This document shows positions 35,023 through 45,960 of a stretch of 64,000 bases of DNA, piece by piece; the first letter of the stretch is position 1; each line of letters starts with the position of its first letter. Location: the NCBI GenBank assembly GCA_016717105.1, contig JADKGF010000032.1, forward strand, positions 1 through 64,000, written 5' to 3'. This DNA is from Saprospiraceae bacterium. GTDB taxonomy: Bacteria; Bacteroidota; Bacteroidia; Chitinophagales; Saprospiraceae. The notes beneath the pieces are model-generated. The model saw nothing but the letters and a program-made list of their open reading frames with translations, had not been told where the DNA came from and did no database searches. A program made the position numbers and the translations under genes.

Positions 35023-37488
35023 ATGGACAAGAAATTATTTTACACACTTACCAGTCTGTTATTGGTATTAATGTGTACGACAGCATCCTTTACACAAGAA
35101 AACAAAGGACATTTACCGAAACTATTGGCCATTTCACCAAATTTTCAGCATATCTCAAGCCAAGAAGTACATGATTTCTGGTCAAAAAACTACACGCAAG
35201 ATCGAAATACCATTCCTTGGGAATCAATTGGTCCTACGGAAGTTCTGTCAAGTGAAGGTATAGATTTTTTAGTCTCAGGTAGAGTCAAATATATCGACTT
35301 CGTCCGTGACAATCTTATTAGATTTGTATCGGCAAGTGGTGGACTTTTTGAAGCTCGAAGGGTTGTTGGAAAATGGGAAATCAAAAATATAAGCGAACAT
35401 CAAGTCACTACCACTTGGGGCGGCGCTTCCGATACGTCGCCTTTTGATGAAAACATTGTCCTTTATGGTACTGGTGATCATATTTATAGAAGAGGCACAG
35501 GGCTCTGGAGAACAGCGGATGGCGGTACTTCTTGGCATCCAATATCTACTGAGGCCACATATTTTCACGATATAGTATTTAGTAAAACAAATTCCCAAGT
35601 CTGGGCATCTGGCAATGCGGTCATCTCATCAACCGATCAGGGAATCACTTGGAAGACGCATATGAAAGGTGATTTTTCATCATTAGTGATCGATCCTATG
35701 CAGCCAGATACGGTGTATGTGAGTGATTTTGGCAAAGGGATATTTAGAACTTTTGATGGAGGCAATACATGGAATAAGTTGAGTGGTGGCTTACCTACAG
35801 AAGATTTCGGTAGGATCGAATTGACTATTTGCGATTACTTTCCCAATGTGTTGTATGCATCATATTGTAATGCCAAAAATGGAACAAAAGGTGTTTGGAA
35901 AACCATTGATTATGGTGAGACATGGACTCAGTGTCAGATTCTAAATTCTCTTTATGAACCTGATGCAAAAATACATCTAAATGCCGGTGATTTTCATTCT
36001 ATGATAAGTGTATCTCCCGTCAATCCGGACCAAGTACTCATGGGTGGCTGGTGGTATGCAATAACCAATGACGGTAAAACCTTTATTGGGCCAAATTCAG
36101 GATCACATGTTGACTATCATTATGCTACATGGGATGATACTGGAACACGTGTATTCATGGCTACAGATGGTGGTGTCAGTTATATGGATTTTGATCAGAT
36201 AACGATATTCGAAGACAATGTACCTAAAATAAAAAAAGATTTGATGAAGGCGCCAACACTTCAATTTGTAAGTGTCTCGGCATCCAAAGGGTCAAAGATG
36301 GTCGTTGGTGGAACCCAAGATAATGGGTTAATATTTTATAATTCAGAGACCGATGCTTGGTATTACAATCATGGAGATGGAGGCGATGTTTCTGCCCATT
36401 TTACAGAAGATCATGTATTTCATGGAACAATAGGTTTCTCTGGCGAACCTTTAGCTTTTAAAAATGTAGGAAAAGTGGATAAAGAGTTGAATAGTTTCTA
36501 TGATATTAATAATGGAATTCGCCCATGTGGTGAGTGGTTTAGAAGAGTAGGTACCGCTTTTGGTGAGCAGTTACTTTTACTCACTCAGACTTACAATACC
36601 TTGTATCTGTCCACCAATTTTGGGTTTGTATGGACTCCGATAGATTTTGATGGATTTGACGCTGAAAGCATTAATACAATCCAATCAACGACTGAATCAA
36701 ATCCAAAAATCTTTATATCAGGTAACGGAAGCCCAACTACGTCCGCTATAAAATTTGATCCTACAACCATGGAACATAGTTATATCTCCGATGGACTACC
36801 AATAGTAAAAGGTATTAGTTGGCCGCAAGTCTATGTAAGCCCATCACCAGATATGAAACATAAAGTTTTTGCTTTTATGTACTCTTATTCTAATAATACC
36901 AGAGGAGCAAAAGTATTCGTCTCCGATGTTGAAAATATTTCTTGGAATAATATAACCGGAGACTTGCCTGATGTGCCTATCACTACGATGTTTGTACATC
37001 CACAAGATGAAAATTTCATCCTAATAGGTACCGATGGCTTTGGTGTTTTTGTCACTGAAAATGGTGGTAAATCCTGGTCGCCATATAATGCCAATCTGCC
37101 CAAAGGTGGATTGATCACAGATTTTGACTACCAAACTGTAAATGATACTTTATATGTAATTATGGCCACCTATGGTAATGGGCTATATAAATCGCCACTT
37201 CCGCCTGCTTTGGTTTCTACCAAAGACACACAAATTGGTGCTAAAAAACTTGGTATCACTTATGCAAATGGTCAAGCTATGATCCACCTTAACGATAAAA
37301 TCACAGACAATTCAAGCATCAAAATTTACGACATCAACGGTCGACTTCTCCAAGTGCTCGATGTTTTTGAAAGATTAGATTACGGGCTAATTAGTGTTGA
37401 TATCGATCTGTTACCTGTGGGTATGTATATTGTAAACTTGACGAACAATGACAAGCAATATGCCGGCAAAATGGTCGTGGTAGATTAA
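35023..37488 (+). CDS. Secreted BNR/VPS10-like propeller protein with T9SS type A sorting domain
   Basis: About 821 residues from ATG 35023. The frame opening at 34984 overlaps the -7 box and is too early. Signal peptide ends FTQ. Many BNR/Asp-box-like motifs are seen (TADGGTSWHP, STDQGITWKT, TFDGGNTWNKL, TIDYGETWTQ, TENGGKSWSP), the pattern of a multi-bladed sortilin-type propeller. The last ~80 residues are a type A sorting domain (SIKIYDINGRLLQVLDV; LPVGMYIVNLTN), so the protein is exported by the type IX system. It heads the surface-protein island. Confidence 0.88.
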   Translation: MDKKLFYTLTSLLLVLMCTTASFTQENKGHLPKLLAISPNFQHISSQEVHDFWSKNYTQDRNTIPWESIGPTEVLSSEGIDFLVSGRVKYIDFVRDNLIRFVSASGGLFEARRVVGKWEIKNISEHQVTTTWGGASDTSPFDENIVLYGTGDHIYRRGTGLWRTADGGTSWHPISTEATYFHDIVFSKTNSQVWASGNAVISSTDQGITWKTHMKGDFSSLVIDPMQPDTVYVSDFGKGIFRTFDGGNTWNKLSGGLPTEDFGRIELTICDYFPNVLYASYCNAKNGTKGVWKTIDYGETWTQCQILNSLYEPDAKIHLNAGDFHSMISVSPVNPDQVLMGGWWYAITNDGKTFIGPNSGSHVDYHYATWDDTGTRVFMATDGGVSYMDFDQITIFEDNVPKIKKDLMKAPTLQFVSVSASKGSKMVVGGTQDNGLIFYNSETDAWYYNHGDGGDVSAHFTEDHVFHGTIGFSGEPLAFKNVGKVDKELNSFYDINNGIRPCGEWFRRVGTAFGEQLLLLTQTYNTLYLSTNFGFVWTPIDFDGFDAESINTIQSTTESNPKIFISGNGSPTTSAIKFDPTTMEHSYISDGLPIVKGISWPQVYVSPSPDMKHKVFAFMYSYSNNTRGAKVFVSDVENISWNNITGDLPDVPITTMFVHPQDENFILIGTDGFGVFVTENGGKSWSPYNANLPKGGLITDFDYQTVNDTLYVIMATYGNGLYKSPLPPALVSTKDTQIGAKKLGITYANGQAMIHLNDKITDNSSIKIYDINGRLLQVLDVFERLDYGLISVDIDLLPVGMYIVNLTNNDKQYAGKMVVVD

Positions 37489-37540
37489 TTTGTCATTCAT
37501 TCTTTGTAATTAGACATTTTACATTCAAAATCAGTAAATA

Positions 37541-37597
37541 TCACATCATCATGTGACATGACATTTTTGTTTTTAAGTATGTTTTGCTATAATCTTG
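37541..37597 (+). promoter_or_regulatory. Shared operator plus promoter, copy 2
   Basis: TCACATCATCATGTGA (37541-37556), TTTTTG (37564-37569) and the -7-like TAATCTTG (37590-37597), again 49 bases from operator start to -7 box. The ~50 bases upstream also resemble copies 1 and 4 (TTTTACATTCAAAATCAGTA). Confidence 0.75.
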
Positions 37598-37626
37598 TGC
37601 TTTATTTGATAATAAAACATTAAAAG

Positions 37627-39045
37627 ATGAAACAATTATTTTGTGTACTGGCTGTGGTTCTCCTAATGCAAAATGTCTATGCCCAACATGTCGGCATCAA
37701 TAATTCTGATCCAAATTTATCTTTAGATATCACAGGTGGATTTGGTATCAGATCAGTAATCGGCATACCCTATTTGAATAATTATAATGTACCTATTAAT
37801 GTCTCATTTATTGAATTGCAGCAAGATGGTAATGTCACGGGACCAGTCACTATTATAGGTCCTGACCCATGGATAGATGGTCGGAGAGTTGTAATCAGAA
37901 ACATATGCGGCTATCCAGCTACTTTTGGTACTACAGTTATTAAAAGCTTAGAAACTAAAGAGTTTATTTGCAGAAATATTGGTGGTTGGTCAGTTATTTC
38001 AGAAAAAGATCCCAGCCAACTCGAAAAAATCACAGAAGGTAGCAATACTGGATGGAGGCTTCTTGGTAGAGATCCTGATTATTATGAAAATATAGGACAA
38101 GATGCAGTAGATTTTTCAAAGTCAAGTAATTCAAATTTGCTATATGGCGCTTCAGGAATTAGATCTTTTGCTGCGAATTCTCATACCATAGCATCAGGAT
38201 TAAGTTCCGCAGCTTTTAACTCAAGTAGCAAAGCATTTGGGACTTCATCTACATCAATGGGCTTTGACACAAAAGCGAGCTCTTTTGCTTCGTTGTCTAT
38301 AGGTCAAAACAACGATACTATTGCTGGGTCCAACAGAAATATTTGGGTAGAAACTGACCCTGTTTTTATTATTGGAAATGGCACACCAACACAATCTTCC
38401 AACGCAATGACTGTATATAAAAACGGAACTTTTGATCTTCAAAACCATACTTCTCTTCCATCAAATAAAACAAGCAAATTTTATATACTGAATGGAGTAC
38501 CTTATTATGGTGATTCCATGCTTGTTACAAAAAAATACCAAATAGGAGATTTTGCATTTGGAGGTATTGTATTTTGGGTGGACGAGTCAGGTCAACATGG
38601 ACTAGTTTGTGCTAAAACCGATCAAAGTGCTGGCATAAGATGGTATGCAGGTACATATACCAATACAATGGCGCTTGCAGACGGCCCATTATCAGGAGAT
38701 AAAAATACTTTATTATGTATCAGCAATCAAGGATATGGAGATGGTAGTACTTATGCTGCTAGGATAAGCAATGAACTGCAAGTTACCGAAAACAATATTA
38801 CCTACGGAGATTGGTATCTACCTTCTCGGCAAGAGTTGGCACTTATATATGCCAATAGAACAATTATAGGCACAACTTCTACAAGTCATGGTGGTTCTGG
38901 ATTTGATTTAACTGTATCGTATTGGAGCAGTACCGAATACGATTTTTATAATGCCTACATGATTCAATTTTTTAATAATGGTGCTGAAGTACAAAATAAT
39001 AAAGATAGTAGTAATGTCAGTGTGAGGGTAGTACGGAGGTTTTAG
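37627..39045 (+). CDS. Secreted protein with YadA-head-like repeats and DUF1566/Lcl C-terminal domain
   Basis: 472 residues. Signal peptide ends VYAQ, followed by the HVGINNSDPNLSLDI segment typical of this surface family. Residues about 160-225 hold short Ser/Ala/Gly repeats like trimeric autotransporter heads (SGLSSAAFNSSSKAFG, GFDTKASSFASLSIG). The C-terminal ~170 residues match DUF1566 (GGIVFWVDESGQHGLVC; DWYLPSRQELALIY; YWSSTEYDFYNAY; VRVVRRF). No T9SS domain is visible. A 23 G tract follows two bases after the stop. Confidence 0.82.
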   Translation: MKQLFCVLAVVLLMQNVYAQHVGINNSDPNLSLDITGGFGIRSVIGIPYLNNYNVPINVSFIELQQDGNVTGPVTIIGPDPWIDGRRVVIRNICGYPATFGTTVIKSLETKEFICRNIGGWSVISEKDPSQLEKITEGSNTGWRLLGRDPDYYENIGQDAVDFSKSSNSNLLYGASGIRSFAANSHTIASGLSSAAFNSSSKAFGTSSTSMGFDTKASSFASLSIGQNNDTIAGSNRNIWVETDPVFIIGNGTPTQSSNAMTVYKNGTFDLQNHTSLPSNKTSKFYILNGVPYYGDSMLVTKKYQIGDFAFGGIVFWVDESGQHGLVCAKTDQSAGIRWYAGTYTNTMALADGPLSGDKNTLLCISNQGYGDGSTYAARISNELQVTENNITYGDWYLPSRQELALIYANRTIIGTTSTSHGGSGFDLTVSYWSSTEYDFYNAYMIQFFNNGAEVQNNKDSSNVSVRVVRRF

Positions 39046-39046
39046 C

Positions 39047-39069
39047 GGGGGGGGGGGGGGGGGGGGGGG
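39047..39069 (+). repeat. Poly-G tract of 23
   Basis: An uninterrupted run of 23 G lies two bases after the stop of the 37627 gene and 21 bases before operator copy 3. It is extreme for a genome this AT-rich. Length is likely to vary between cells and between sequencing reads. Confidence 0.95.
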
Positions 39070-39089
39070 CTTATTCACATATATAAATA

Positions 39090-39145
39090 TCACATCATCA
39101 TGTGACAAGCAAAATTTTTTGGTACTGAAAACAGGCATAATTTTG
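39090..39145 (+). promoter_or_regulatory. Shared operator plus promoter, copy 3
   Basis: TCACATCATCATGTGA (39090-39105), a T6GG run, then GTACTGAAAACAGGCA and the -7 box TAATTTTG (39138-39145). Operator start to -7 box is 48 bases. The segment from the T-run through TAATTTTG is nearly identical to copies 4 and 5. Confidence 0.82.
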
Positions 39146-39176
39146 TCAATATTTCATAGTATTAAAACGTTAGCAC

Positions 39177-41278
39177 ATGAGACTTCCATTCTTACTTTTG
39201 TTATTTGTGATATTTACATGCCGACTATCCAGTCAGATTTCTATCATCGGACCAGCGACACCGACAGGTGATTGGGATACAGATCACGATTTAATACAGA
39301 GTTCATCAAGTGTGTGGACAGGAACATTTGTGCTAAACGCTGGTGAGCTTAAATTTAGACAAGACCATGCTTGGACTAATAATTGGGGCACCAATACCTT
39401 TCCTTCAGGTAGTGGAGTTGCTAATGGACCAAGCATTCCTGTAAGTCCTGCTGGCGTGTATAGTATTTCATTTGACACTTCGACATTAGTATATAATTTT
39501 CAGATTAAAGGCCGGATTGGAGTTAATAATACTGACCCTCAGGCCGGATTGGATATATTAGGTGGACTTAGGACCAGAGTATATGTAGAAGTTGTCAATA
39601 ATTCAACGAACACGATTTACATTCCACTTGAACAAAGTTTTGTATGGATGGAGGGCGGTACAGCGCCATATACTATTACTATAGATGCAGAATATCCGGA
39701 TGGTACCAGAATAGTTTTATTTAACGGCACATCTTACGATGCTACTTTCGGAAGTGTAATAATTGGAAGTAACAAAGCACTTGAATTTATCAGACTTGAT
39801 GGCGATTTTAGATTACTTGGTGGTAGCATTGTTAATACTTCAAGTGAACTTGAAAAAATTACTGAAAATGGTAATATTGGATGGCGATTAAAAGATGCAA
39901 ATCCTGATAATTATGGAAATATTGGTAATAAAGCTATGGACCTAAGCATTTCTGACATTGCATCTAGTACTTATGGAGCAACTGGTCCTTATTCAGTTGC
40001 TATTGGGAACCACAATACGGCAAGTGGAGATTATGGGGCTACCGCTATTGGAAATGTGAATGTTGCAAGTGGAGATTATGGTGCTACCGCATTAGGTTCA
40101 GTTACGACAGCGAGTGGCATCCATGGAGCAACAGCACTTGGTTGGTATACTACTGCCAGTGGTAGTGAAGGTGCTTCAGCTATAGGTCATAACTCAACGG
40201 CAGGCGGTATCACATCTATAGCATTAGGTAAAAACTCAATTTCTATTGGTGAAAATGCACTAGCTGTATCTGGAGGATATGCCTTGGGTAATAAATCGTT
40301 AGCTTCAGGTGAAGGTGCTTATGCTAAGGCTTATAACTCGATTGCTTTAGGAAGGTATAATGATATTTTTGTATCGTCAAACCTTACATCATGGGTAGAG
40401 ACAGATCCTCTGCTGACAATTGGAATGGGTACAGACAATGATAATAGAAAAAATGCATTCACACTTTTCAAAAATGGAAATGCTGAGTTGGAAGGTTTAT
40501 TTAGATTAAAAAATAATGGCAATTTAACAGGGATTGAACTCGCTTTTGGTGTTACTAATAAATATGTGCATGCTGGTAAAATTCAGTATGGAGGATTCGG
40601 AGGAAGTGATCATACGCTAAATATCCTTGGAGGAGGAACTAATGCATTTGGAGATGATTTAAAAATTAAACTGTGGGCAAAAGAAAATCTGATAGTGGAA
40701 AGTAACAATTTTCAATTAACAGGAAATACTTTTGAAATAGCTGCCGATGCAGTAAAAGCAACAGGAAGTGGCAAATTTTTAAATGAAAATTTTTCATTAA
40801 TAATGAATGGATTAGCACATCCATCAGATCCAGACAATAAACGAGTTTTTGTTAATAATAAATTGATCGTAAATGGCTCGCCATCCAATGTAAGTAATTA
40901 CAATTTTGAAGTAAATGGAAATTCTGAAATTTTTGGGAAACTTCAAATAGCAGCGTCAACCATTAATTTCCCTTCCGACTATAAATTGGTAGTCGATGGT
41001 AAAATAATTGCTGAGGAATTGAGAATCCAGAATAGTACTTTATGGCCAGATTTTGTTTTTGAAAATGGGTATGATCTAACACCACTCAATGAGGTAGAAA
41101 AGCACATATCGATTTATAAACATTTACCTGATGTACCTTCAGCAAAGAAGTGTCAAAAGAAGGCTTTGATATTGGAGAAATGCAAAAGATCTTATTAAGA
41201 AAAATCGAAGAATTAACGTTGTATATAATTGAACAAGATAGGAAGATAAAAGAATTAGAAATAAAAATAAAAAAATGA
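39177..41278 (+). pseudogene. Secreted fibre-like protein: SusE/F-like N-domain, YadA-head-like repeats, fibre tail; one frameshift
   Basis: Signal peptide then ISIIGPATPTGDWDTDHDL and LKFRQDHAWTNNWG, a SusE/SusF-like beta-sandwich (about 20-115). Residues about 250-400 are YadA-head-like repeats (AIGNHNTASGDYGATAIGN; ALGSVTTASGIHGATALG). A stalk and a tail typical of Bacteroidota tail-fibre-like proteins follow (VFENGYDLTPLNEVEKHI; YKHLPDVPSA). The main frame ends at 41198. Adding one A at about 41144 restores KEVSKEGFDIGEMQKILLRK and a coiled-coil end to TGA 41276-41278. That stop overlaps the next ATG as ATGA, supporting the joined model. Confidence 0.82.
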
Positions 41279-43761
41279 TGAAAAATATAATTAAATTCTT
41301 TTTTCTATTTTTGTTAGCATTAATATTTGATTTAGAAGTCGTATTTGGACAGGAATGGACAAAATACATTAATAATAATGATCCATATAAAACTATAATA
41401 AAAAATATAGATCAGCATTTTGAAAAAACAGGTAAAGAACGTGGAAGTGGTTTTAAACAATACATGAGATGGAGATACAAATTAGATGGCGCAATGAATT
41501 CATCTGAGCCATTAAAAAATATTAATGCCATCGAGATTAGTGAATATGAGGCATTTAAAAGATCTCTTTCTAAGTCAAACAGAGCGACAAGTGGTGACTG
41601 GGAGAGTATGGGGCCATACACGACGCAAGGTAACTCTGGACTTGGTAGGATTAATTGCATGGCACACCATCCTAGCGACCCTAATATTATGTGGGTTGGC
41701 ACACCCAACGGTGGCCTTTGGAAAACAACCAATGGCGGAAGCTCATGGGAAATAATTTCTAATTATTTTGTTTCTCTAGGAATAAGTGGCATTGCAATAG
41801 ACTATACAAATCCGGATATTATTTACATTTTGACCGGAGATGGAGATGGAGGTGATTCTGCATCGATTGGTGTATTAAAAACAATTGATGGCGGAATCAA
41901 TTGGCAGAAAACGGGATTATCTTTTGGGGTAACATATTTAAAATGGTGTTTTTTTATAAAAATACATCCCACAAATCCACAAATCTTGCTAGTTGGTGCA
42001 ATAGATGGGCTTTATACTAACTCGAATGGTGGAGTAGGATCTTGGGGACATGTATTAGGTGACAACCTTGTTTTTGATTTGGAATTCAAACCAGATAATC
42101 CAAATATATATTACCTTGCCACCGATGTTGGCATAAAAAAGTTTAATAATGGAATAGAAGTATCAACATTTGTTTCGAGCAGTTCTTTTGCCAGAATAGC
42201 ATTAGCTGTTACTCCTGCAGCTCCAAATAATGTTTATGCAATATTTGGAGGATACCTAAATTTGTCTGGTATTTTTTCTGGAGTTTATTTTTCTACCAAC
42301 AGTGGTGACTCATACACCATCCAAAGTAATACACCCAATATCTTAGGTTGGGATAATGGAGAAGATGCCCAGACACAAGCTATGTATGACCTATGCTTGG
42401 CTGTTCATGAATCAGATCCAAATAGAGTATATGTAGGTGGAATCAATTGCTGGACTTCAAGCAATGCTGGTGTAAATTGGAATAAAATAAGTTACTGGAA
42501 CGGTAGCCCTTATGTGCACGCAGATTTTCATAATCTTTATCATTTAAATGGTACATTGTTCGCCTGTACTGATGGTGGAATTTATAAAACTACAAATAAT
42601 GGTGGAGCCTGGAATGACTTATCAAATGGTATCAACATTATGCAATTTTACGATATAGATTTTTATAGTAATACTTGGTTGGGTGGAGCTCAAGATAATG
42701 GAACACATTCTGCAACTTACGGTAGTCAAACATCAAGTGAGTTGTCAGTAGGAGATGGGTTTGGATGCACTTGGCATAGTGGGGATCATTCTATTCAGTT
42801 TTTATCATCCCAAGATGGTATAATTCGAAGACAACTTGGTACAAATTTAACTATAAATTCAGATTTAAATGGATTTTGGTTTACCGAATTAACAATGAGT
42901 ACGAATACATATCATCTATTTGCAAATTCAACAAATAGTTTATTAAGAGGAAATCAAAATGTCGCAGTATGGGATTGGTCTTGGCCTTCTACCGGAAATG
43001 AATCTATAATGTCAAATGACATAAGAGGCTATGAGCAAGGTACAAATGATCCAAATGTAATGTATGTAGTTAGTTCTGAACAAATCATCAAAACAAACAA
43101 TATTTTTTCCACACCAGCTACTTGGACATTGCTCACACATCCATCGCCTGGTCCAACACCTGAAGAAACAGTTAAGTTACAAAATGTAACTGTTGATCCG
43201 TTAAATGCAAATAGAGTTTGGGTGGTTTGTTCAGGTTTTTACAATGGTCAGAAGATATTCAAATCCGAAGATGGTGGAACAACTTGGACTAATATATCAG
43301 GTAGCTTACCGAATGTACAGTTTCGAGCCATAGTTTACGATACTCCTGGGAGTGATAGGATTTATATTGGTTCGGATATTGGTGTATTTTATAAAACTAG
43401 CACTATGAGCGATTGGATATATTTTTCCAATAATTTGCCTCCCGCTAATGTTACTTCATTAAAAATTTATGATGGATATATCTATGCTGGCACTTTTGGT
43501 AGAGGCATTTGGAGAAGTCCATTGTTCTCTACATGCCCTATCAATGTATCATTAACACCAGCCAATGACCCAGGCACCGTCTATTTGCATGGTAAACAGG
43601 TACATTATGCATCAAATTCAATAACAAGTAGTAGAGTTATTTCAGGTTCCCTTGGTAATGAAGCTATCTATACCGCTGGTAATTATCTGGATTTTGTAGA
43701 AGGATTCTGGGGCAAAACCGATGCTTTTATTGAAGCCAAGATTGGTACATGTCCGGAATAA
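41275..43761 (+). CDS. Secreted BNR/sortilin-like propeller protein with 3-coathanger-stack C-terminus
   Basis: 828 residues. Signal peptide (residues 1-24, ending VFGQ). Residues about 100-750 carry repeated propeller motifs (TTNGGSSWEI, TIDGGINWQK, SNAGVNWNK, TTNNGGAWND, SEDGGTTWTN) and repeated DPNxxYVG-type strands. The C-terminus (GTVYLHGKQVHYASNSIT; IYTAGNYLDFVEGFWGK; FIEAKIGTC) matches the 3-coathanger stack domain of Bacteroidota surface proteins. It overlaps the upstream fibre gene by four bases, so the two are expressed together from operator copy 3. Confidence 0.86.
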   Translation: MMKNIIKFFFLFLLALIFDLEVVFGQEWTKYINNNDPYKTIIKNIDQHFEKTGKERGSGFKQYMRWRYKLDGAMNSSEPLKNINAIEISEYEAFKRSLSKSNRATSGDWESMGPYTTQGNSGLGRINCMAHHPSDPNIMWVGTPNGGLWKTTNGGSSWEIISNYFVSLGISGIAIDYTNPDIIYILTGDGDGGDSASIGVLKTIDGGINWQKTGLSFGVTYLKWCFFIKIHPTNPQILLVGAIDGLYTNSNGGVGSWGHVLGDNLVFDLEFKPDNPNIYYLATDVGIKKFNNGIEVSTFVSSSSFARIALAVTPAAPNNVYAIFGGYLNLSGIFSGVYFSTNSGDSYTIQSNTPNILGWDNGEDAQTQAMYDLCLAVHESDPNRVYVGGINCWTSSNAGVNWNKISYWNGSPYVHADFHNLYHLNGTLFACTDGGIYKTTNNGGAWNDLSNGINIMQFYDIDFYSNTWLGGAQDNGTHSATYGSQTSSELSVGDGFGCTWHSGDHSIQFLSSQDGIIRRQLGTNLTINSDLNGFWFTELTMSTNTYHLFANSTNSLLRGNQNVAVWDWSWPSTGNESIMSNDIRGYEQGTNDPNVMYVVSSEQIIKTNNIFSTPATWTLLTHPSPGPTPEETVKLQNVTVDPLNANRVWVVCSGFYNGQKIFKSEDGGTTWTNISGSLPNVQFRAIVYDTPGSDRIYIGSDIGVFYKTSTMSDWIYFSNNLPPANVTSLKIYDGYIYAGTFGRGIWRSPLFSTCPINVSLTPANDPGTVYLHGKQVHYASNSITSSRVISGSLGNEAIYTAGNYLDFVEGFWGKTDAFIEAKIGTCPE

Positions 43762-43841
43762 AAATTTGACTAAAATCATTTGTCATTAAACATTAAACAT
43801 TCATAAATTTATAATCATTTTTTTCAAATTAAAAATGAAAT

Positions 43842-44301
43842 CATGAAAAACTCAATCTTCTGTTTTCTTGTTATTGGCTTCTTTTGTTGTGACCAAAATG
43901 TCGATTGTTCGAGTTGTTCAACTTCCATCAAAGGATATTAGGTCGTAGCAAATGAAGCTGCTGTGAATGACCAACAATGAAACAATTAATTACCGAATGT
44001 CCTGATGGGAAAAGAATATTGAGTTGTGGTTGGAGTGCATTGGATAGTACATCAGCAATCATGGAAGGACAAGCCACTTATTCGGAACCCAGTTTTGATG
44101 GAAAAAATTGGATGGACAATGTTAAACTTACAAGTACTTACAATCCGGAATGGAAACTTAGGACGTGATGTGTTTGTGCTGAGATTGATGAACCCGTCAA
44201 ATCTCTATCATCGGGCCAGCGACACCGGCAAACAACGGGACGATCGGCAAGGTATGGCTCGCCTGCAATCTGGATGCTAACAAGCGGATTTATTGTGAAT
44301 A
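43842..44301 (+). pseudogene. Fragments of small secreted proteins, including an ISIIGPATP-type N-domain relic
   Basis: ATG 43842 opens a lipoprotein-like signal (MKNSIFCFLVIGFFCCDQN) that stops after 33 residues. Further on, another frame gives PDGKRILSCGWSALDST and SYNPEW-like residues (43977-44168). At about 44194-44301 the frame QISIIGPATPANNGTIGKVW continues to NLDANKRIYCE and stop. This last piece copies the motif right after the signal peptide of the 39177 and 46049 proteins, so it is probably a relic of a third paralogue. No frame is intact. Confidence 0.5.
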
Positions 44302-44399
44302 ATAGACACGAAGTCATTAGATTTTTGTGATAATAAGACGAAATGTCCTTTGAATTAATGATTTTTAGTATCTTTGCAAACGAATTAATACACCGTTTT

Positions 44400-45695
44400 A
44401 TGTTTAGGAAAGCAGAGATAGCATTAGCAGATTGGAAAAATCGAAAATTATTGAAGCCTTTGATTTTAACAGGAGCAAGGCAGGTAGGCAAAACCTGGCT
44501 GATGAAAAATTTAGGTAAGCAACACTTTGAACATTCCATATATATAAATTTAGAAAAAGAACCTTCGTATAGAAACTTATTTGAAGCAGATTTGAATATT
44601 GAAAGAATCATTCAAACCATATCATTATTACAAAATCAAAAAGTAGAAGATGGTAAGACACTTCTCATTTTTGACGAAATTCAGGAAGCACCTAATGCCT
44701 TGACTAGTTTAAAATATTTTGCCGAAGACAGGCCTGGTTTGCATGTTTTAGCAGCAGGTTCGCTGTTAGGAGTGACTTTAGACACAGGTTCTTTTCCAGT
44801 GGGTAAAGTAGATTTTTTAAAAATTCTCCCTATGAGTTTTGAAGAGTTTCTAAAAGCAACTCGTCAATCTGCACTTTGGGAATTACTATTGCAACAGGAT
44901 TATACTATTGTCTGTAGTTTTAGAGACAAATACATTCATGCACTCAGAAACTACTATTTGGTAGGTGGTATGCCCGAAGCAGTGTTGGCATTTGCAAGTG
45001 ATGGCGGTTCATTTTACCAAGTGAAACGCATCCAAGAAGCTATTCTTAATTCCTACATGCAAGATTTTGCCAAACATGCTCCTGCTGTATTAATTCCCAA
45101 AATCATAGCTGTCTGGCACGGAATGGTAAGCCAATTAGCTAAAGAAAACAAAAAGTTTGTATATGGATTGCTAAAATCGGGTGCAAGAGCCAGAGAATAT
45201 GAAGATGCTATAGATTGGTTGGTAAACTATGGATTGGTTCATAAAATCTATGCAGTTCAAAAAATGGCATTCCCTTTACACGCGTACAAAGATTTGAAAA
45301 GTTTCAAGCTTTTTGCCTTTGATGTAGGTTTACTTTCTCACTTGGCCCATATGAGTCCGGTTACCATTTTGGAAAATGCCATATTTTTTGAAGAATTTAA
45401 AGGAGCATTAACAGAGCAATATGTTTTGCAGGAATTAATCGTCGCAGAAGCTAAAAATATCAGTTACTGGGTGAATGATATAGGAACAGCAGAATTAGAC
45501 TTTGTATTTGAAAAAAACGGTGTTATTTATCCTTTGGAAGTAAAAGCAACCGAAAATTTACAGGCTAAATCTTTGAAAGTATTTCATGAAAAACATAAGG
45601 AAATTCATTGCTATCGTACATCATTATCCAATTACCGCGAAGAAGGATGGATGACCAATGTACCGCTATATGCGATAAGTACCTTTCCGATGTGA
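44400..45695 (+). CDS. AAA family ATPase with DUF4143 C-terminal domain
   Basis: About 431 residues from ATG 44400 (MFRKAEIALADWKNRKLLKP). The Walker A motif is GARQVGKTWL, Walker B is TLLIFDEIQEAPNAL and sensor-like LHVLAAGSLLGV. The C-terminal DUF4143 domain has YWVNDIGTAELDFVFEKNG and IYPLEVKATENLQAKSL, a nuclease-like core (Asp, Glu, Lys). These proteins are common, often horizontally moved, and of unclear function, with toxin or defence roles proposed. It interrupts the surface-protein island and lacks the shared operator. Confidence 0.88.
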   Translation: MFRKAEIALADWKNRKLLKPLILTGARQVGKTWLMKNLGKQHFEHSIYINLEKEPSYRNLFEADLNIERIIQTISLLQNQKVEDGKTLLIFDEIQEAPNALTSLKYFAEDRPGLHVLAAGSLLGVTLDTGSFPVGKVDFLKILPMSFEEFLKATRQSALWELLLQQDYTIVCSFRDKYIHALRNYYLVGGMPEAVLAFASDGGSFYQVKRIQEAILNSYMQDFAKHAPAVLIPKIIAVWHGMVSQLAKENKKFVYGLLKSGARAREYEDAIDWLVNYGLVHKIYAVQKMAFPLHAYKDLKSFKLFAFDVGLLSHLAHMSPVTILENAIFFEEFKGALTEQYVLQELIVAEAKNISYWVNDIGTAELDFVFEKNGVIYPLEVKATENLQAKSLKVFHEKHKEIHCYRTSLSNYREEGWMTNVPLYAISTFPM

Positions 45696-45960
45696 TCAAA
45701 TTGTGCTTCAGGCAAAAACTAAAATTTCTAACAGTTGGAGGAGCTGATATTTTTAGTATCGGTTTGCTATTGGCGATTGACTGCTGGCCACTAGCCACTG
45801 GCCTTGGCTCATTCGATGCATCTTTCTTCGTTCAAATCTTTCGCCGTTCGTCACTCGTCATTCGTTAATTGGTCTTTGGCAATTAGCTGTCAGTGGTTTT
45901 TAAGTCACTCAACATTCGTAATTTGTAATTCGTCATTTTTCATCCAAAATCAGTAAAATA

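Noticed and set aside
38908..39138. Minus-strand proline-repeat frame
   Set aside because: The proline run is only the translation of the poly-G tract on the other strand.
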